The notes beneath the pieces were generated by a model that saw only the letters and a list, made by a program, of their open reading frames with translations, searched no databases and was not told where the DNA came from. A DNA stretch of 64,000 bases. Source: Arenibacter troitsensis. Lineage in GTDB: Bacteria; Bacteroidota; Bacteroidia; Flavobacteriales; Flavobacteriaceae. The translations under genes were made by a program, and so were the position numbers. This document shows positions 1-9,002 of the stretch, in pieces. Numbering within the stretch: position 1 is the first letter of the stretch; every line of letters begins with the position of its first letter. The DNA lies in the NCBI RefSeq assembly GCF_900177645.1, contig NZ_FXAO01000001.1, positions 832,712 to 896,711 of the forward strand, read 5' to 3'.

Positions 1-87
1 CTTTTCCCATATTCTAATGGTATGGGCCTTAATGCCAGATAGATTTTCCAGATCTTTGATGCTAAAGTTACTCTTAACGTTGTTCAT
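1..87 (-). CDS. MerR-family transcriptional regulator, N-terminal fragment
   Basis: The reverse strand reads an ATG at 87-85 followed by 29 codons that run off the window edge. The peptide begins MNNVKSNFSIKDLENLSGIK and continues into HTIRIWEK, which is the winged-helix recognition region of MerR-type regulators (xxIKDLExLSGIKxHTIRxWE). In many flavobacteria a regulator with this N-terminus sits beside carotenoid (phytoene desaturase/synthase) genes, but the partners would be outside the window, so that link is only an inference. The gene is divergent from the FUSC gene. Confidence 0.8.
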   Translation of the reverse strand, partial: MNNVKSNFSIKDLENLSGIKAHTIRIWEK

Positions 88-238
88 TAAATTATAAAAA
101 AGATTAAACAAAAATATTCTTTATATAGTTTATTTCAAAGTTTCTTCAAATCTTTAATGTAATTGGGTATTTCTATGTGATTGCTTTTGGAGCCGGTTTT
201 TTCCTCGGGAACATTCCGCGGTAACAGGCTATTCCAAT

Positions 239-260
239 ATTTGCCATAGCCATGGCAAAT
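239..260. promoter_or_regulatory. perfect 9-bp hairpin in the FUSC leader
   Basis: ATTTGCCAT (239-247) and ATGGCAAAT (252-260) form a perfect 9-bp inverted repeat around a 4-base loop, AGCC. It lies 29 bases before the chosen FUSC start and in the divergent gap with the MerR gene. There is no T-run after it, so it is more likely an operator or leader hairpin than a terminator. Its function is unknown. Confidence 0.45.
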
Positions 261-288
261 CGTATCTTTATGGCTGAACAATTATGAA

Positions 289-2523
289 TTGAAATCGTAC
301 AGCCAGATCATTTTCAGTAATTTCAGGGAACTGCTTCACTTCTTGAAAAGTACCAATTTCTCTAAGTCCATTGTGATTGCCATAGCAGTTACGGTACCAA
401 TTCTACTTTCCATTGTATGGGGACATATAGAAATAGGTCTTGCTCTTTGCTTTGGGGCCTTTTGGAGTTCTCCCAGTGATGTGAGCGGTAATTTCCGCCA
501 CAAAAAGTTTGGAATCTTGTTTTCTGCGGTCTTGGTAATGTTGGTAAGTTTTATTGGAGGGTATTTGAAGTTCGAAACTTGGCTTCTGATCCCTGTTTTG
601 GGTCTTCTAACTTTTGCTATTGCCTTTATTTCGGTCTATGGGTTTAGAGCTTCACTAATTAGTTTTTCCGGTTTGTTGGCCCTAGTATTGCGTTTCGCCC
701 ATGAATCAAAGGAATTGGAAATTTATGAATATGCACTTTTAATAGGTGCTGGTGGACTCTGGTATTTGCTCTTGGCAGTGCTGTGGTATCGCATCAACCC
801 CAAAGCGCAAACCGAGGAACTACTTTGGGAGACGTATAGGCTCACAGCCGAATTTTTGGAAACTAGGGGTATGCTGGTGGGCCCCAAGAAAGATCGATTG
901 GAACTGCAAACCCATTTGTATGAAATACAAAGTAAGTTAATTGAGCATCATGAAACCTTAAGGGAAATTTTGCTTCTTTCCAGGAAGAGCTCGGGAAGAT
1001 CTAGTTATCAGGCCAAGAGACTGTTGATCTTTGTGGAATTGATAGATATGCTTGAAACCGCAATTGCCAATCCGGTCAATTACGATAAAATGGATGACCT
1101 TTTTGGGGATCATCCTGAGTTTATTGAGAGCTTTCAGAGTTTAATATTCGAAATGGCCAGCCAATTAAGGACAATTGCCGAAGCGGGAACGGACCAAAAT
1201 AAATTTCCCAAAAATTCCAAATTAGGCCAATGTTTTGAAAAGGTTGAAGGCGAAATAGCCAGCTTTAGGGAGGAGAGGGCTGCTGAAGATTATGAAAGGT
1301 TCCTAATGCTTCAAAATCTGTTGCAATATTTGCAAAAGCAATTTGAAAAACTCAAAAAAATAAAATGGCTTTTGGGGAATCCGGATATGGGTAAGGTGGA
1401 TTTGGTAGATCAGACTTCGGCCAAACGATTTATAGTTGCCCAGGATTATGATCCTAAATTATTGCTGAGCAACTTTAGTTTTAGGTCTACCATTTTTAGA
1501 CATTCGTTAAGGTTGTCTGTAGCCGTAATGATAGGGTACGCTCTAGGTAATTTCTTCGATTTTCAAAATCCATATTGGATACTCTTGACTATTATCGTAA
1601 TAATGAGGCCCAGTTATGGTCTTACTAAATCCCGAACGAAAGATAGAATTGTAGGAACGCTTTTGGGGGGTGCCATTGCAACCGGTTTTGTTTTTTTAAT
1701 ACAGAATCCCTATGTATTTGGGGCCTTGGGAGTAGTTTCTATGGTTATTGCATTTTCAATGGTCCAGAAAAATTACAGGGCAGGGGCAACATTCATAACC
1801 CTTACCGTGGTATTTGTTTATGCTATTATCCGTCCAGATATCATAACCGTTATACAGTACAGGGTATTGGATACGCTTATTGGAGCCGGTCTGTCTTTTG
1901 TGGCCATGTTATGGATTTTACCGGCTTGGGGGTTTATGGAGATCAGGGTGCAAATAGAAAATAGCGTCAAGGCCAATAAAGGCTTTCTTGCCCAAATTGC
2001 CCTGTATTACGAACAAAAGGGCAAGGTTACAACGACCTATAAGGTATCGCGTAAAGAGGCCTTCGTGGAAACTTCCAACCTTAGTTCGGCCTTTCAAAGA
2101 ATGGCTCAAGAACCCGTATCCAAACAAAAAAATCTTGATAAAATATATGAACTGGTAGTGCTGAACCATACCTTTCTTTCGTCCTTGGCATCATTTAGTA
2201 CGTATATACAGAATAACCCTACCACAGAGGCTTCGTTAAAATTTAAAAATTTTATTGCTCAAATTGATAAAAACCTAGAGGATGTACTTCTTGCGCTTAA
2301 GGGATCATATTCCGATCAGGTACCGGGCATAAGGCAAAGTGATCAATTCTCCATGGAACAGCTCCCCAGCTTTGTACCCAAGCATATGGAACTCACGTCT
2401 AAGGTAGACGTAAAATTGGAGCGCCAACTTCAGGAGGCCCATTTGGTGACCGAACAATTACACTGGCTATTTTCCTTAAGTGGGAAAATGTTAAAACTGG
2501 TCTCAAAAATTGAGTTCGAATAG
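289..2523 (+). CDS. FUSC-family inner-membrane protein (YccS/YhfK type)
   Basis: This 744-residue protein has two membrane blocks, about residues 25-170 and 405-550, each with closely packed hydrophobic helices. They are separated by a helical cytoplasmic region (about 175-385), and a helical C-terminal tail follows. That duplicated plan is the FUSC (fusaric acid resistance/YccS) family, and the length fits YccS. The second block contains the family-like stretch NPYWILLTIIVIMRPSYG followed by RTKDRIVGTLLGG. The family is thought to transport aromatic acids or other small molecules, but the substrate here is unknown. The start is a TTG, because the nearby ATG at 284 is closed at once by TGA and the next in-frame ATG would cut into the first helix. 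Confidence 0.85.
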   Translation: MKSYSQIIFSNFRELLHFLKSTNFSKSIVIAIAVTVPILLSIVWGHIEIGLALCFGAFWSSPSDVSGNFRHKKFGILFSAVLVMLVSFIGGYLKFETWLLIPVLGLLTFAIAFISVYGFRASLISFSGLLALVLRFAHESKELEIYEYALLIGAGGLWYLLLAVLWYRINPKAQTEELLWETYRLTAEFLETRGMLVGPKKDRLELQTHLYEIQSKLIEHHETLREILLLSRKSSGRSSYQAKRLLIFVELIDMLETAIANPVNYDKMDDLFGDHPEFIESFQSLIFEMASQLRTIAEAGTDQNKFPKNSKLGQCFEKVEGEIASFREERAAEDYERFLMLQNLLQYLQKQFEKLKKIKWLLGNPDMGKVDLVDQTSAKRFIVAQDYDPKLLLSNFSFRSTIFRHSLRLSVAVMIGYALGNFFDFQNPYWILLTIIVIMRPSYGLTKSRTKDRIVGTLLGGAIATGFVFLIQNPYVFGALGVVSMVIAFSMVQKNYRAGATFITLTVVFVYAIIRPDIITVIQYRVLDTLIGAGLSFVAMLWILPAWGFMEIRVQIENSVKANKGFLAQIALYYEQKGKVTTTYKVSRKEAFVETSNLSSAFQRMAQEPVSKQKNLDKIYELVVLNHTFLSSLASFSTYIQNNPTTEASLKFKNFIAQIDKNLEDVLLALKGSYSDQVPGIRQSDQFSMEQLPSFVPKHMELTSKVDVKLERQLQEAHLVTEQLHWLFSLSGKMLKLVSKIEFE

Positions 2524-2742
2524 AAGAATGGAAGCTAGTCTTTTATAGCCGTTTGTTAATCGGGTAGCATAAATGGTTACTTACTTTATGCTGCCAGGGG
2601 AATTGCGAAATTGAGTTATTCATGTGTAGTTCTTAATTTCATAATTAGACAGGGGCCAAGAACAATTCCTTGCCCTGCTCAATTCGATGCATTTCCGTAT
2701 TTTTACATTCCTGTCATTTTTGTTCACTTACATTTATATTTT

Positions 2743-4050
2743 ATGATCAAAAGAATTATTCTTACCCCCTTTCAAAAATTTGTAAAAATTGAGAGTCTAA
2801 GTGGTATTCTCCTATTTAGTGCTACACTTATTGCCATGATATGGGCTAATTCCGGATTTAGTGAATCCTACAATTCCTTATGGCAATATAAAATAGGTAT
2901 CGGATCCGAAACTTTCCAGCTTACAAAGCCACTTATCCTTTGGATTAATGACGGACTTATGGCCTTATTTTTCTTTTTGATCGGATTGGAAATAAAAAGG
3001 GAACTTCTGATTGGGGAGCTTAACGGATTTAGAAAAGCCATGTTTCCATTATTTGCAGCCATTGGGGGAATGATAGTTCCTTTGTTCTTGTTTCTTTTCT
3101 TAAATGATTCGCCCCAAACTGCTCAGGGTTGGGGGATACCCATGGCAACCGACATTGCCTTTTCATTGGCAATCTTGAAACTATTAGGGGATAGGGTTCC
3201 CCTGAGCCTTAAAATATTCCTTACAGCATTTGCCATAGTGGACGATTTGGGAGCTGTAATAGTGATAGCTATTTTCTACAGCGGCGGGGTAGATTGGCTA
3301 TTAATTTTGTATTCATTGATTCCTTTATTGATACTCTCATTTCTTGGGTACAAGGGTATTTATTCCAAATACTGGACAATAATTCTTGGAGTCATAATAT
3401 GGGTACTTTTTTTAAAGTCGGGTATACATCCAACCATAGCCGGAGTACTAGTGGCCTTTACCGTGCCTATTCGGCAAAAAATCGATATGCATTATTTTAA
3501 GGAGAACCTGTCAAAAATTATGTCAGGTATTGCCCAATCCAATAACGAAAATGTCCCGGTGCTGTCCAATGAACAAATAGGTTATATGGACGATCTGGAA
3601 GATTTGACCGATAAATTTACATCGCCATTACAAAAATTGGAGCATCGACTTCACGGGTGGGTGGCTTATTTTATAATGCCCATTTTTGCCTTGGCCAATG
3701 CAGGTGTCGTCTTTGGTGCTAGTATGGAATTGAATACCTCATTGATGCTGAATATAGCCATCGCTTTATTTTTTGGGAAATTGGTGGGGGTTACATTATT
3801 ATCATGGATAGGGGTTAAATTAAAGATTGCTGTATTGCCGGAGGACATTAATTTTCTCCAGATTTCAGGAATAGCTATATTGGCAGGAGTTGGTTTTACC
3901 ATGTCCATTTTTATAGCCAACCTGGCATTTGCAAATAATTTAATTTTTATTGATTCCGCCAAAGTCGGTATTTTAATAGGCTCTGTTGTTTCAGGTTTGG
4001 TAGGATATCTGGTATTGCGTTTAAGTGGCGGAAAAGAAAAGGGCCAATAA
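2743..4050 (+). CDS. nhaA: Na+/H+ antiporter NhaA
   Basis: The protein exchanges sodium for protons across the inner membrane to control cytoplasmic pH and Na+. Key NhaA signatures are present: MATDIAFSLAIL (Asp137) and AFAIVDDLGAV with the paired Asp167-Asp168 that carry the ions. About 12 hydrophobic helices and a loop enriched in charged residues (about 250-300) fit the Bacteroidota subtype. The reading frame is open back to 2611, but I chose the ATG at 2743, giving 435 residues. It yields the usual MIKRIILTPFQKFVK amphipathic start, and the upstream 44 residues look like translated leader. It stands alone and ends in a terminator that contains its own stop codon. A sodium antiporter suits a marine host. 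Confidence 0.93.
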   Translation: MIKRIILTPFQKFVKIESLSGILLFSATLIAMIWANSGFSESYNSLWQYKIGIGSETFQLTKPLILWINDGLMALFFFLIGLEIKRELLIGELNGFRKAMFPLFAAIGGMIVPLFLFLFLNDSPQTAQGWGIPMATDIAFSLAILKLLGDRVPLSLKIFLTAFAIVDDLGAVIVIAIFYSGGVDWLLILYSLIPLLILSFLGYKGIYSKYWTIILGVIIWVLFLKSGIHPTIAGVLVAFTVPIRQKIDMHYFKENLSKIMSGIAQSNNENVPVLSNEQIGYMDDLEDLTDKFTSPLQKLEHRLHGWVAYFIMPIFALANAGVVFGASMELNTSLMLNIAIALFFGKLVGVTLLSWIGVKLKIAVLPEDINFLQISGIAILAGVGFTMSIFIANLAFANNLIFIDSAKVGILIGSVVSGLVGYLVLRLSGGKEKGQ

Positions 4051-4060
4051 AGGCCCTTTT
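4037..4060 (+). terminator. intrinsic terminator overlapping the nhaA stop codon
   Basis: AAAAGGGCC (4037-4045) pairs perfectly with GGCCCTTTT (4052-4060). The 6-base loop contains the last bases of the nhaA TAA stop. The 3' arm ends in a T-run, and the A-run on the other side makes it usable from the leftward direction too. The leftward PepSY gene ends at 4090, so this is probably a shared bidirectional terminator. Confidence 0.8.
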
Positions 4061-4089
4061 GTAATATAAATTTGATAAACCACAGGGAA

Positions 4090-5250
4090 TTAGATAGTTG
4101 TAATTACAGGTTGTTTCTTTTTCGACTTCTTTTTTTTCAGTTTGTTGATCCAAATAAGGGTTCCGGTAATAGGTAAGCTAGTTGCGATAAGGCAGGCAAT
4201 GAAGTAGATAATTTTTGAAAAGCTGCCGTAAATGGTACCTATGTGTATAGGTTTTATCAAAGCGGCTATTTGGACGTTCAAGGGCTTATCTGCAAAAAGT
4301 TCCTTGTGGAGAAGGGAACCATCCCTGTCCAACACAAGCTTATCCGTGATTACGGGTGAAAATCTGGAATGGTCATTTTTGGTTATGATATAGACTTCTT
4401 TGTCTGTTGCCGGTATGTTAATGGTGGTTTCGCCTTCAAAGGCCAATTCCACTGACGATAGCTGCAATATTTCCTCAAAGGTTTTTTCCTCGGTACCGGG
4501 CTTTAATGCCGATTCAAACTGTGGCCCACCACCGCGATTTCCGAAAACCTTGGTACCCAATACCTTGCTGCCAGCATCACGATACCATTCAAAGGACCAA
4601 AATAATCCAGTCAATGACATAATGACCAAAAAGATGCAGGCATAAAATCCAAGTGTATTGTGTAGGTCATGGTTGATCCGCTTCCAGTTTGCGTTGAATT
4701 TGATTTTGAAGCCAGGTTTAAAATTTTTCCATTTCATTTTTTGGGGAAACCACAATATAATACCACTAATGGCCAAGAACAGGAAGATAAGTGTGGACAC
4801 ACCAACAATGGGCCTTCCAAGTTCGGTTTCCAGCAAGAGCCATCTGTGCATCTTAAACATGGTTAAAAAGAATCCATCCAAGTGTGATTTTTGAACTTTG
4901 TGGTATTCCCCTGTATAGGGGTCAACTAAATAGGTGGTACCTCTTCTCTCTTTTGGAGAAGATTTTACACTGAATTTTAGGGCTTCGTCCCGTGATGCTG
5001 GGATGGTGACATTGGTTACAATCCCTTCCTTGGACAAGGTTTCCTTTAGTTCTACCATTGAAAGAGGGCTTCCAGAAGCATCATCGACCACAAACTCCTT
5101 GGCGAAAAGATCTTTTATTTCTTCTTCGAAGGTTAATATTGTGCCGCTAAAACAGACGAGAAATAGAATAATTCCACTGCCTATCCCCAACCAAAGATGG
5201 GCATCGTTAATAAATTTTCTGAAGGTATATTTTATAACTTTTTTGGACAT
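4090..5250 (-). CDS. PepSY-associated TM-helix protein (siderophore-linked)
   Basis: This 386-residue membrane protein has a first helix around residues 20-42, a periplasmic domain, and further helices near 150-170, 200-225 and 350-370, which is the PepSY-TM layout. Conserved histidines lie at membrane edges: HLWLGIGSG, MHRWLL, NHDLHNTLG and KPIHIGTIYG. Relatives such as FsrB/PiuB-like proteins sit next to ferri-siderophore receptors and are proposed inner-membrane heme ferric reductases. Here it lies 20 bases downstream of a siderophore receptor on the same strand, so the two are probably co-transcribed from the operator at 7705-7751. The lysine-rich C-terminus is cytoplasmic. The reductase role is inferred from family and context. 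Confidence 0.85.
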   Translation of the reverse strand: MSKKVIKYTFRKFINDAHLWLGIGSGIILFLVCFSGTILTFEEEIKDLFAKEFVVDDASGSPLSMVELKETLSKEGIVTNVTIPASRDEALKFSVKSSPKERRGTTYLVDPYTGEYHKVQKSHLDGFFLTMFKMHRWLLLETELGRPIVGVSTLIFLFLAISGIILWFPQKMKWKNFKPGFKIKFNANWKRINHDLHNTLGFYACIFLVIMSLTGLFWSFEWYRDAGSKVLGTKVFGNRGGGPQFESALKPGTEEKTFEEILQLSSVELAFEGETTINIPATDKEVYIITKNDHSRFSPVITDKLVLDRDGSLLHKELFADKPLNVQIAALIKPIHIGTIYGSFSKIIYFIACLIATSLPITGTLIWINKLKKKKSKKKQPVITTI

Positions 5251-5270
5251 TTTGGTCTATTTATTTACGG

Positions 5271-7649
5271 TTAAAGTGTATATCGTAATATCCCGGCAAA
5301 AGATCTGGGATCTGTCTGGTTAATATAGCTTGTACGATAGGCGTTATAACCAATTTGATCAAATACATTGTTCACCATTAGCCTAACATCCCAATGATGG
5401 TTAAACTTATATCCGGCTTGAAGATTGGTTAAGGTATAAGCTGCTACATTGAAAGGTTTTTCATTGGGAACTATACCTTCATGGGTAACCGCCCCGGACG
5501 ACCAATCATTGATGGGTCTTTCTCCCGTGTAGTAGACGCCACCTCCCAGAGATAGACCTTGTAATAAACCTTGAAATGTATAATCGAGATATACGTTGGC
5601 AGTATGTTTAGGGGTGTTAAGTGGGGCCGAACCATAAACGTATGCCGTATGTTCCTTATACTGTGCATCAATGTAGGAGTATCCGGCAACCGCGGTCAGG
5701 TTTTCCAGAATTCTTCCTGTAAGTTCAATTTCAACTCCCTGTCTTTGATCGTTACCGCCTTTTTGGTAATAGCCCGTAGCTACCCAGTTTTCATCGTATA
5801 CAGGTAGGTTAATGTTCCTATTGTTGATTTTAAAAAGGGTCAGGTTAAATCGTAAACGGTCTGCAAGCCAACTAGTCTTTACACCAGCTTCCAGTTGGTC
5901 ATATCTTTCATTCCCCAGTGCTTCACCATTTACACCAAGGCGTGCAGCCGTTCTGGGATAGGCACTGTTGGTGTAGGATGTAAAAATGTTGATATTTTTG
6001 AAGGGACTAACTATTATTCCACCCAATGGACTAAAAGCATCACTTTTATCATTTTCCACATCGGTAATAGTTTCAGTGGTACTGTATCTAACTCCCATAA
6101 ATGTTTTGAACCATTCCGTCCAGGAAACAACGTCCTGCGCCACAAGGCCCAAGGATTTACTTTCGGCAGCTCCAGGATTCCCTGGGTTAAGTGTTACATT
6201 GGGCAAAGTATTGCTATTGTCCTCATAAACATTGATGGTGTCCAAAGCGCTAAGCGATTGATTGGTGGTACTGTATTTTGAAGTTCTATAATCGAAACCC
6301 ACCTGAAAGGTATGTGTTATACTCCCAGTTTTAAAATCATCACCAATGAGATCAATCTGTAGTACACCGTTATCATCGTTTCGGGTAGAAGTGGAATAGC
6401 CCCTGGTACGTAGATTGAATTGTTCCACATCATCTACAGAAATTACACTGCCTAAACTGGCTCCTTTGTCGTCCAATTTTAAATGGGATTTATAAAATGC
6501 GGTCTTTAATGTGAGTTTATCGTTCAATTGTCTGTCGAACCTCAGTGAATAGGTTGTGTTTTTAGTGAGCGAACGGTCGTTTTCAAATCCTAGAAATTGA
6601 TCGGCAGGAAGATCGTATATGGCACTTACATCGTTGGAGGCCAGATTTACGGTACCGAGATCTGGAGTTCTGCTATCGTCAAAATGATCAAACTCCAAGG
6701 TTACCTTTGTCCTGTCGTCTATTTTCCATTGAAATGAAGGATTAATATAGATACGCTCGGAACTAACACCTGTTCTAAAACTGTCTGCCCGTTCCAAAGC
6801 ACCATTGATACGGAAGGCTACAGTTTGGTTGTCGTCTATTGGGCCATAAATATCGAAAGTAGGTCTTACCTGCCCAAAACTACCAAAACGTTGGGTAACC
6901 GCACCTCCAAATTGATAGATCGGGGTTTTGGTTACAATATTGATAACCCCTCCCGGACTTCCTAAATCGGTAGCAACCCCTTGTGTAATTGAAGCTGCAC
7001 CTTTTAGTACTTGTATATTGTCCACTCCTTGCATATCTGTTAAAATACCTACACCCCTAAAATCTGAATGAACCCTAACTCCATTTTTTAGTATGGGAAT
7101 ACCTCTAAAACCACGGGAGGACATACTCTCCCTTTTGTTGCCATAGGTAGCAAAAGTGTATACGCCTGGAACGTTTTTAGTAGCTTCGGAAATGCTAAGG
7201 GCACCTTGATTTGCGATTAATTTTTCCGAAATGACCGATATACTCTGAATCTGCTCGTAAGGCTCCAAGGGTAGGCGCGTAAGTGCTTCAATTTTATCGG
7301 GATGTGATAATCTTCTACCAAATACTTCTACCTCACTCAATGGGTTGTCCAAGCTAAGTCTTATGATCTGATTGTCTATGTAGGCCGAAGTTACGGTCAC
7401 TGGAATTTTTTTAGTCCCAAATCCTACAGAACTAACCTTAATTTGCCAGTCCCCATAGGGTACTTCGGATAGGATATATTTGCCAAATTCATCGGCCAGC
7501 CCGCCTTTTTTAAGTTCCTCTATAAAGATATTGGCGAATGGGACAGGATTGTTCTCATCGTCCATTATAGTGCCACTAATTGTCCCAAAATTTTGAGCAA
7601 AAATAGTGGTGGTTATCAACAAATTGATAAATAGAAAAAAAACCTTCAT
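5271..7649 (-). CDS. TonB-dependent siderophore receptor
   Basis: This is a 792-residue outer-membrane receptor for ferric siderophores. It has a signal peptide (about 1-18, ending FAQ), then a carboxypeptidase-regulatory-like beta domain (about 22-105; GTISGTIMDDENNPVPFANI) typical of Bacteroidota. A plug follows (about 125-245), with SISEATKNVPGVY, a SSRGFRG turn, and GSPGGVINIVTK. The rest is a 22-strand type barrel ending NNVFDQIGYNAYRTSYINQT...ILRYTL. The plug features resemble the FhuA/FhuE group rather than SusC. It heads a two-gene unit with the PepSY-TM protein. Iron control is suggested by the nested palindrome 56-102 bases upstream of the start. The actual siderophore cannot be told. 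Confidence 0.92.
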   Translation of the reverse strand: MKVFFLFINLLITTTIFAQNFGTISGTIMDDENNPVPFANIFIEELKKGGLADEFGKYILSEVPYGDWQIKVSSVGFGTKKIPVTVTSAYIDNQIIRLSLDNPLSEVEVFGRRLSHPDKIEALTRLPLEPYEQIQSISVISEKLIANQGALSISEATKNVPGVYTFATYGNKRESMSSRGFRGIPILKNGVRVHSDFRGVGILTDMQGVDNIQVLKGAASITQGVATDLGSPGGVINIVTKTPIYQFGGAVTQRFGSFGQVRPTFDIYGPIDDNQTVAFRINGALERADSFRTGVSSERIYINPSFQWKIDDRTKVTLEFDHFDDSRTPDLGTVNLASNDVSAIYDLPADQFLGFENDRSLTKNTTYSLRFDRQLNDKLTLKTAFYKSHLKLDDKGASLGSVISVDDVEQFNLRTRGYSTSTRNDDNGVLQIDLIGDDFKTGSITHTFQVGFDYRTSKYSTTNQSLSALDTINVYEDNSNTLPNVTLNPGNPGAAESKSLGLVAQDVVSWTEWFKTFMGVRYSTTETITDVENDKSDAFSPLGGIIVSPFKNINIFTSYTNSAYPRTAARLGVNGEALGNERYDQLEAGVKTSWLADRLRFNLTLFKINNRNINLPVYDENWVATGYYQKGGNDQRQGVEIELTGRILENLTAVAGYSYIDAQYKEHTAYVYGSAPLNTPKHTANVYLDYTFQGLLQGLSLGGGVYYTGERPINDWSSGAVTHEGIVPNEKPFNVAAYTLTNLQAGYKFNHHWDVRLMVNNVFDQIGYNAYRTSYINQTDPRSFAGILRYTL

Positions 7650-7704
7650 TTTATTTTAAATTAGACTTGTTATAAATAAGGCGCTAAAATAGAATGGAAA
7701 TTTA

Positions 7705-7751
7705 TATTGTGCAAAACTATTTAGAATAATTTTAAATAAGAATGCACAATA
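7705..7751 (-). promoter_or_regulatory. nested palindromic operator and promoter of the siderophore receptor
   Basis: Two inverted repeats share one centre at base 7728. The inner pair spans 7718-7738 and matches at 9 of 10 pairs (TATTTAGAAT / ATTTTAAATA). The outer pair is perfect: TATTGTGCA (7705-7713) and TGCACAATA (7743-7751). On the leftward strand TAGTTTTG (7719-7712) matches the Bacteroidota -7 consensus TAnnTTTG exactly and sits inside the dyad, so a bound repressor would block it. A Fur- or DtxR-like iron regulator is the natural candidate for the inner part; that is inference from the controlled gene. Confidence 0.65.
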
Positions 7752-8001
7752 GATTGTTTGGCCTCCATTTTAGGGGTTGGGCAACCGTTAGGTGGTGTAA
7801 GTTAATACCCAAAACCAGCCACTTAAAGCCAATTTTTGAACCAATGTTAACGGGATTTCCATTAGTATCCTTCAAGAAAAGTACGGGGAAATCCAATTGA
7901 ATCAAAAGGAAAAGGGAAGCAGTAAGGTCATGGTCTACAATACTATTTTTTACTTGATGCTACCAAGGGGATATGAGGTATATACCGGGCTGAAATTGAG
8001 T
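7752..8001. other. gene-free stretch between the receptor promoter and usp
   Basis: These 250 bases lie between the receptor's upstream region and the 3' end of the UspA gene. I see no convincing reading frame, hairpin terminator or repeat in them. Confidence 0.5.
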
Positions 8002-8844
8002 TTATAATGCCCCAAGGTTGAAACTAATGAGGGGTATGGAAGTATCCGATATCATTTTCTTTACCTTATCGGTTTTAAGGAATTTTTGGTAAAAGGAGCT
8101 ATCCTTTCGCTCTAGCATCGCGAACAATCTTGCATGATACTTTTCCAAATACCTATTTAGACCTACAAAAACGTCTTCCTCCAGGATTAGATCGAATTCC
8201 ATTTTGGTACGGGTCACTTTTTGTCTTAGCATTTCTTTAAACCATTCCATTTGCTGATCTCCGGCATATTCTCCAGGGGTAGAAATATGAACGATCCGAA
8301 CAAGTGCATTGAATTTCTTGGCAATCCTTACAAGCTTATTGATGGCAAAAATATCGGCCTGTTCAAAATCGGTGGCATAAACCATGGTTTTAAAATCCTC
8401 CAATGGGGACATGGCAGGAACTGCCAATAGTGCACATGGCGCCTTTTTGATCATAGCTGTGGTTGCACTGCCAAAAAGAAAATCCTTGATAGCACTTGTG
8501 CCCTTGGTACCAACAACAATGAGATCAACTTCAAGTTTCGTAGCGTTTTCCAAGATGCCTTGTGCCACAGATGTGTTTTCTTCAACTATAAAATCAATAC
8601 TACAGCCTTCCCAAGTATCTCCCAGATGTTCAGTACAAAATTCTTTCAATCTATTGTGGTTTTCGATCAATAGTCTTTTTTCCTTTTTAATGTGGCTTAT
8701 GGAAACTGAGCTTAGTGTTAATGGAATATCAAAAACATGCAATACAAACAATTTTGCATCAAATTTTTTCGTCATTAGGTGTGCCAATCGTAATGCCGCG
8801 ACCGAATTTTCGGAATAGTCCGTTGCGTAGAGAATGGTTTTCAT
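8002..8844 (-). CDS. universal stress protein, tandem UspA domains
   Basis: The 280-residue protein has two Usp domains. The first (1-145) begins MKTILYATDYSENSVAALR and carries the ATP-binding signature VVGTKGTSAIKDFLFGSATT (G-x2-G-x9-GS). The second (about 150-280) begins FKTMVYATDFEQADIFAI but lacks the glycine loop, so it probably does not bind nucleotide. Tandem Usp proteins of this size are widespread in flavobacteria and are induced by stress or low oxygen. It is divergent from the 149-residue gene at 9003, and the shared gap carries two TGA-N6-TCA sites. Confidence 0.88.
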   Translation of the reverse strand: MKTILYATDYSENSVAALRLAHLMTKKFDAKLFVLHVFDIPLTLSSVSISHIKKEKRLLIENHNRLKEFCTEHLGDTWEGCSIDFIVEENTSVAQGILENATKLEVDLIVVGTKGTSAIKDFLFGSATTAMIKKAPCALLAVPAMSPLEDFKTMVYATDFEQADIFAINKLVRIAKKFNALVRIVHISTPGEYAGDQQMEWFKEMLRQKVTRTKMEFDLILEEDVFVGLNRYLEKYHARLFAMLERKDSSFYQKFLKTDKVKKMISDTSIPLISFNLGAL

Positions 8845-8899
8845 CTTTTGCCGATTAGGATTTCTTTTCCTAAGCTACTGTATAAATTCTATATTCAAA

Positions 8900-8944
8900 A
8901 TGACCGTTGTCATGCATTGGGCATAGGTCACCTGATATATGTCA
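8900..8944. promoter_or_regulatory. two Crp/Fnr-like half-symmetric sites
   Basis: ATGACCGTTGTCAT (8900-8913) is a dyad with 5-bp arms, and TGATATATGTCA (8933-8944) repeats the TGA-N6-TCA pattern. Their centres are 32 bp apart, about three helical turns, in the gap between the divergent usp and 149-residue genes. TGA-N6-TCA is the general frame of Crp/Fnr-superfamily operators, including oxygen- and NO-responsive members. The regulator is not in the window, so the assignment is tentative. Confidence 0.4.
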
Positions 8945-9002
8945 TATTCAAAGACCCATGACTAAACTAAATTTATTGTCATAATCGTTAAAATTTAACA
9001 TC

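Noticed and set aside
2611-2742. A 44-residue N-terminal extension of NhaA
   Set aside because: It starts at TTG, has no family similarity, and the ATG at 2743 gives the normal NhaA N-terminus.
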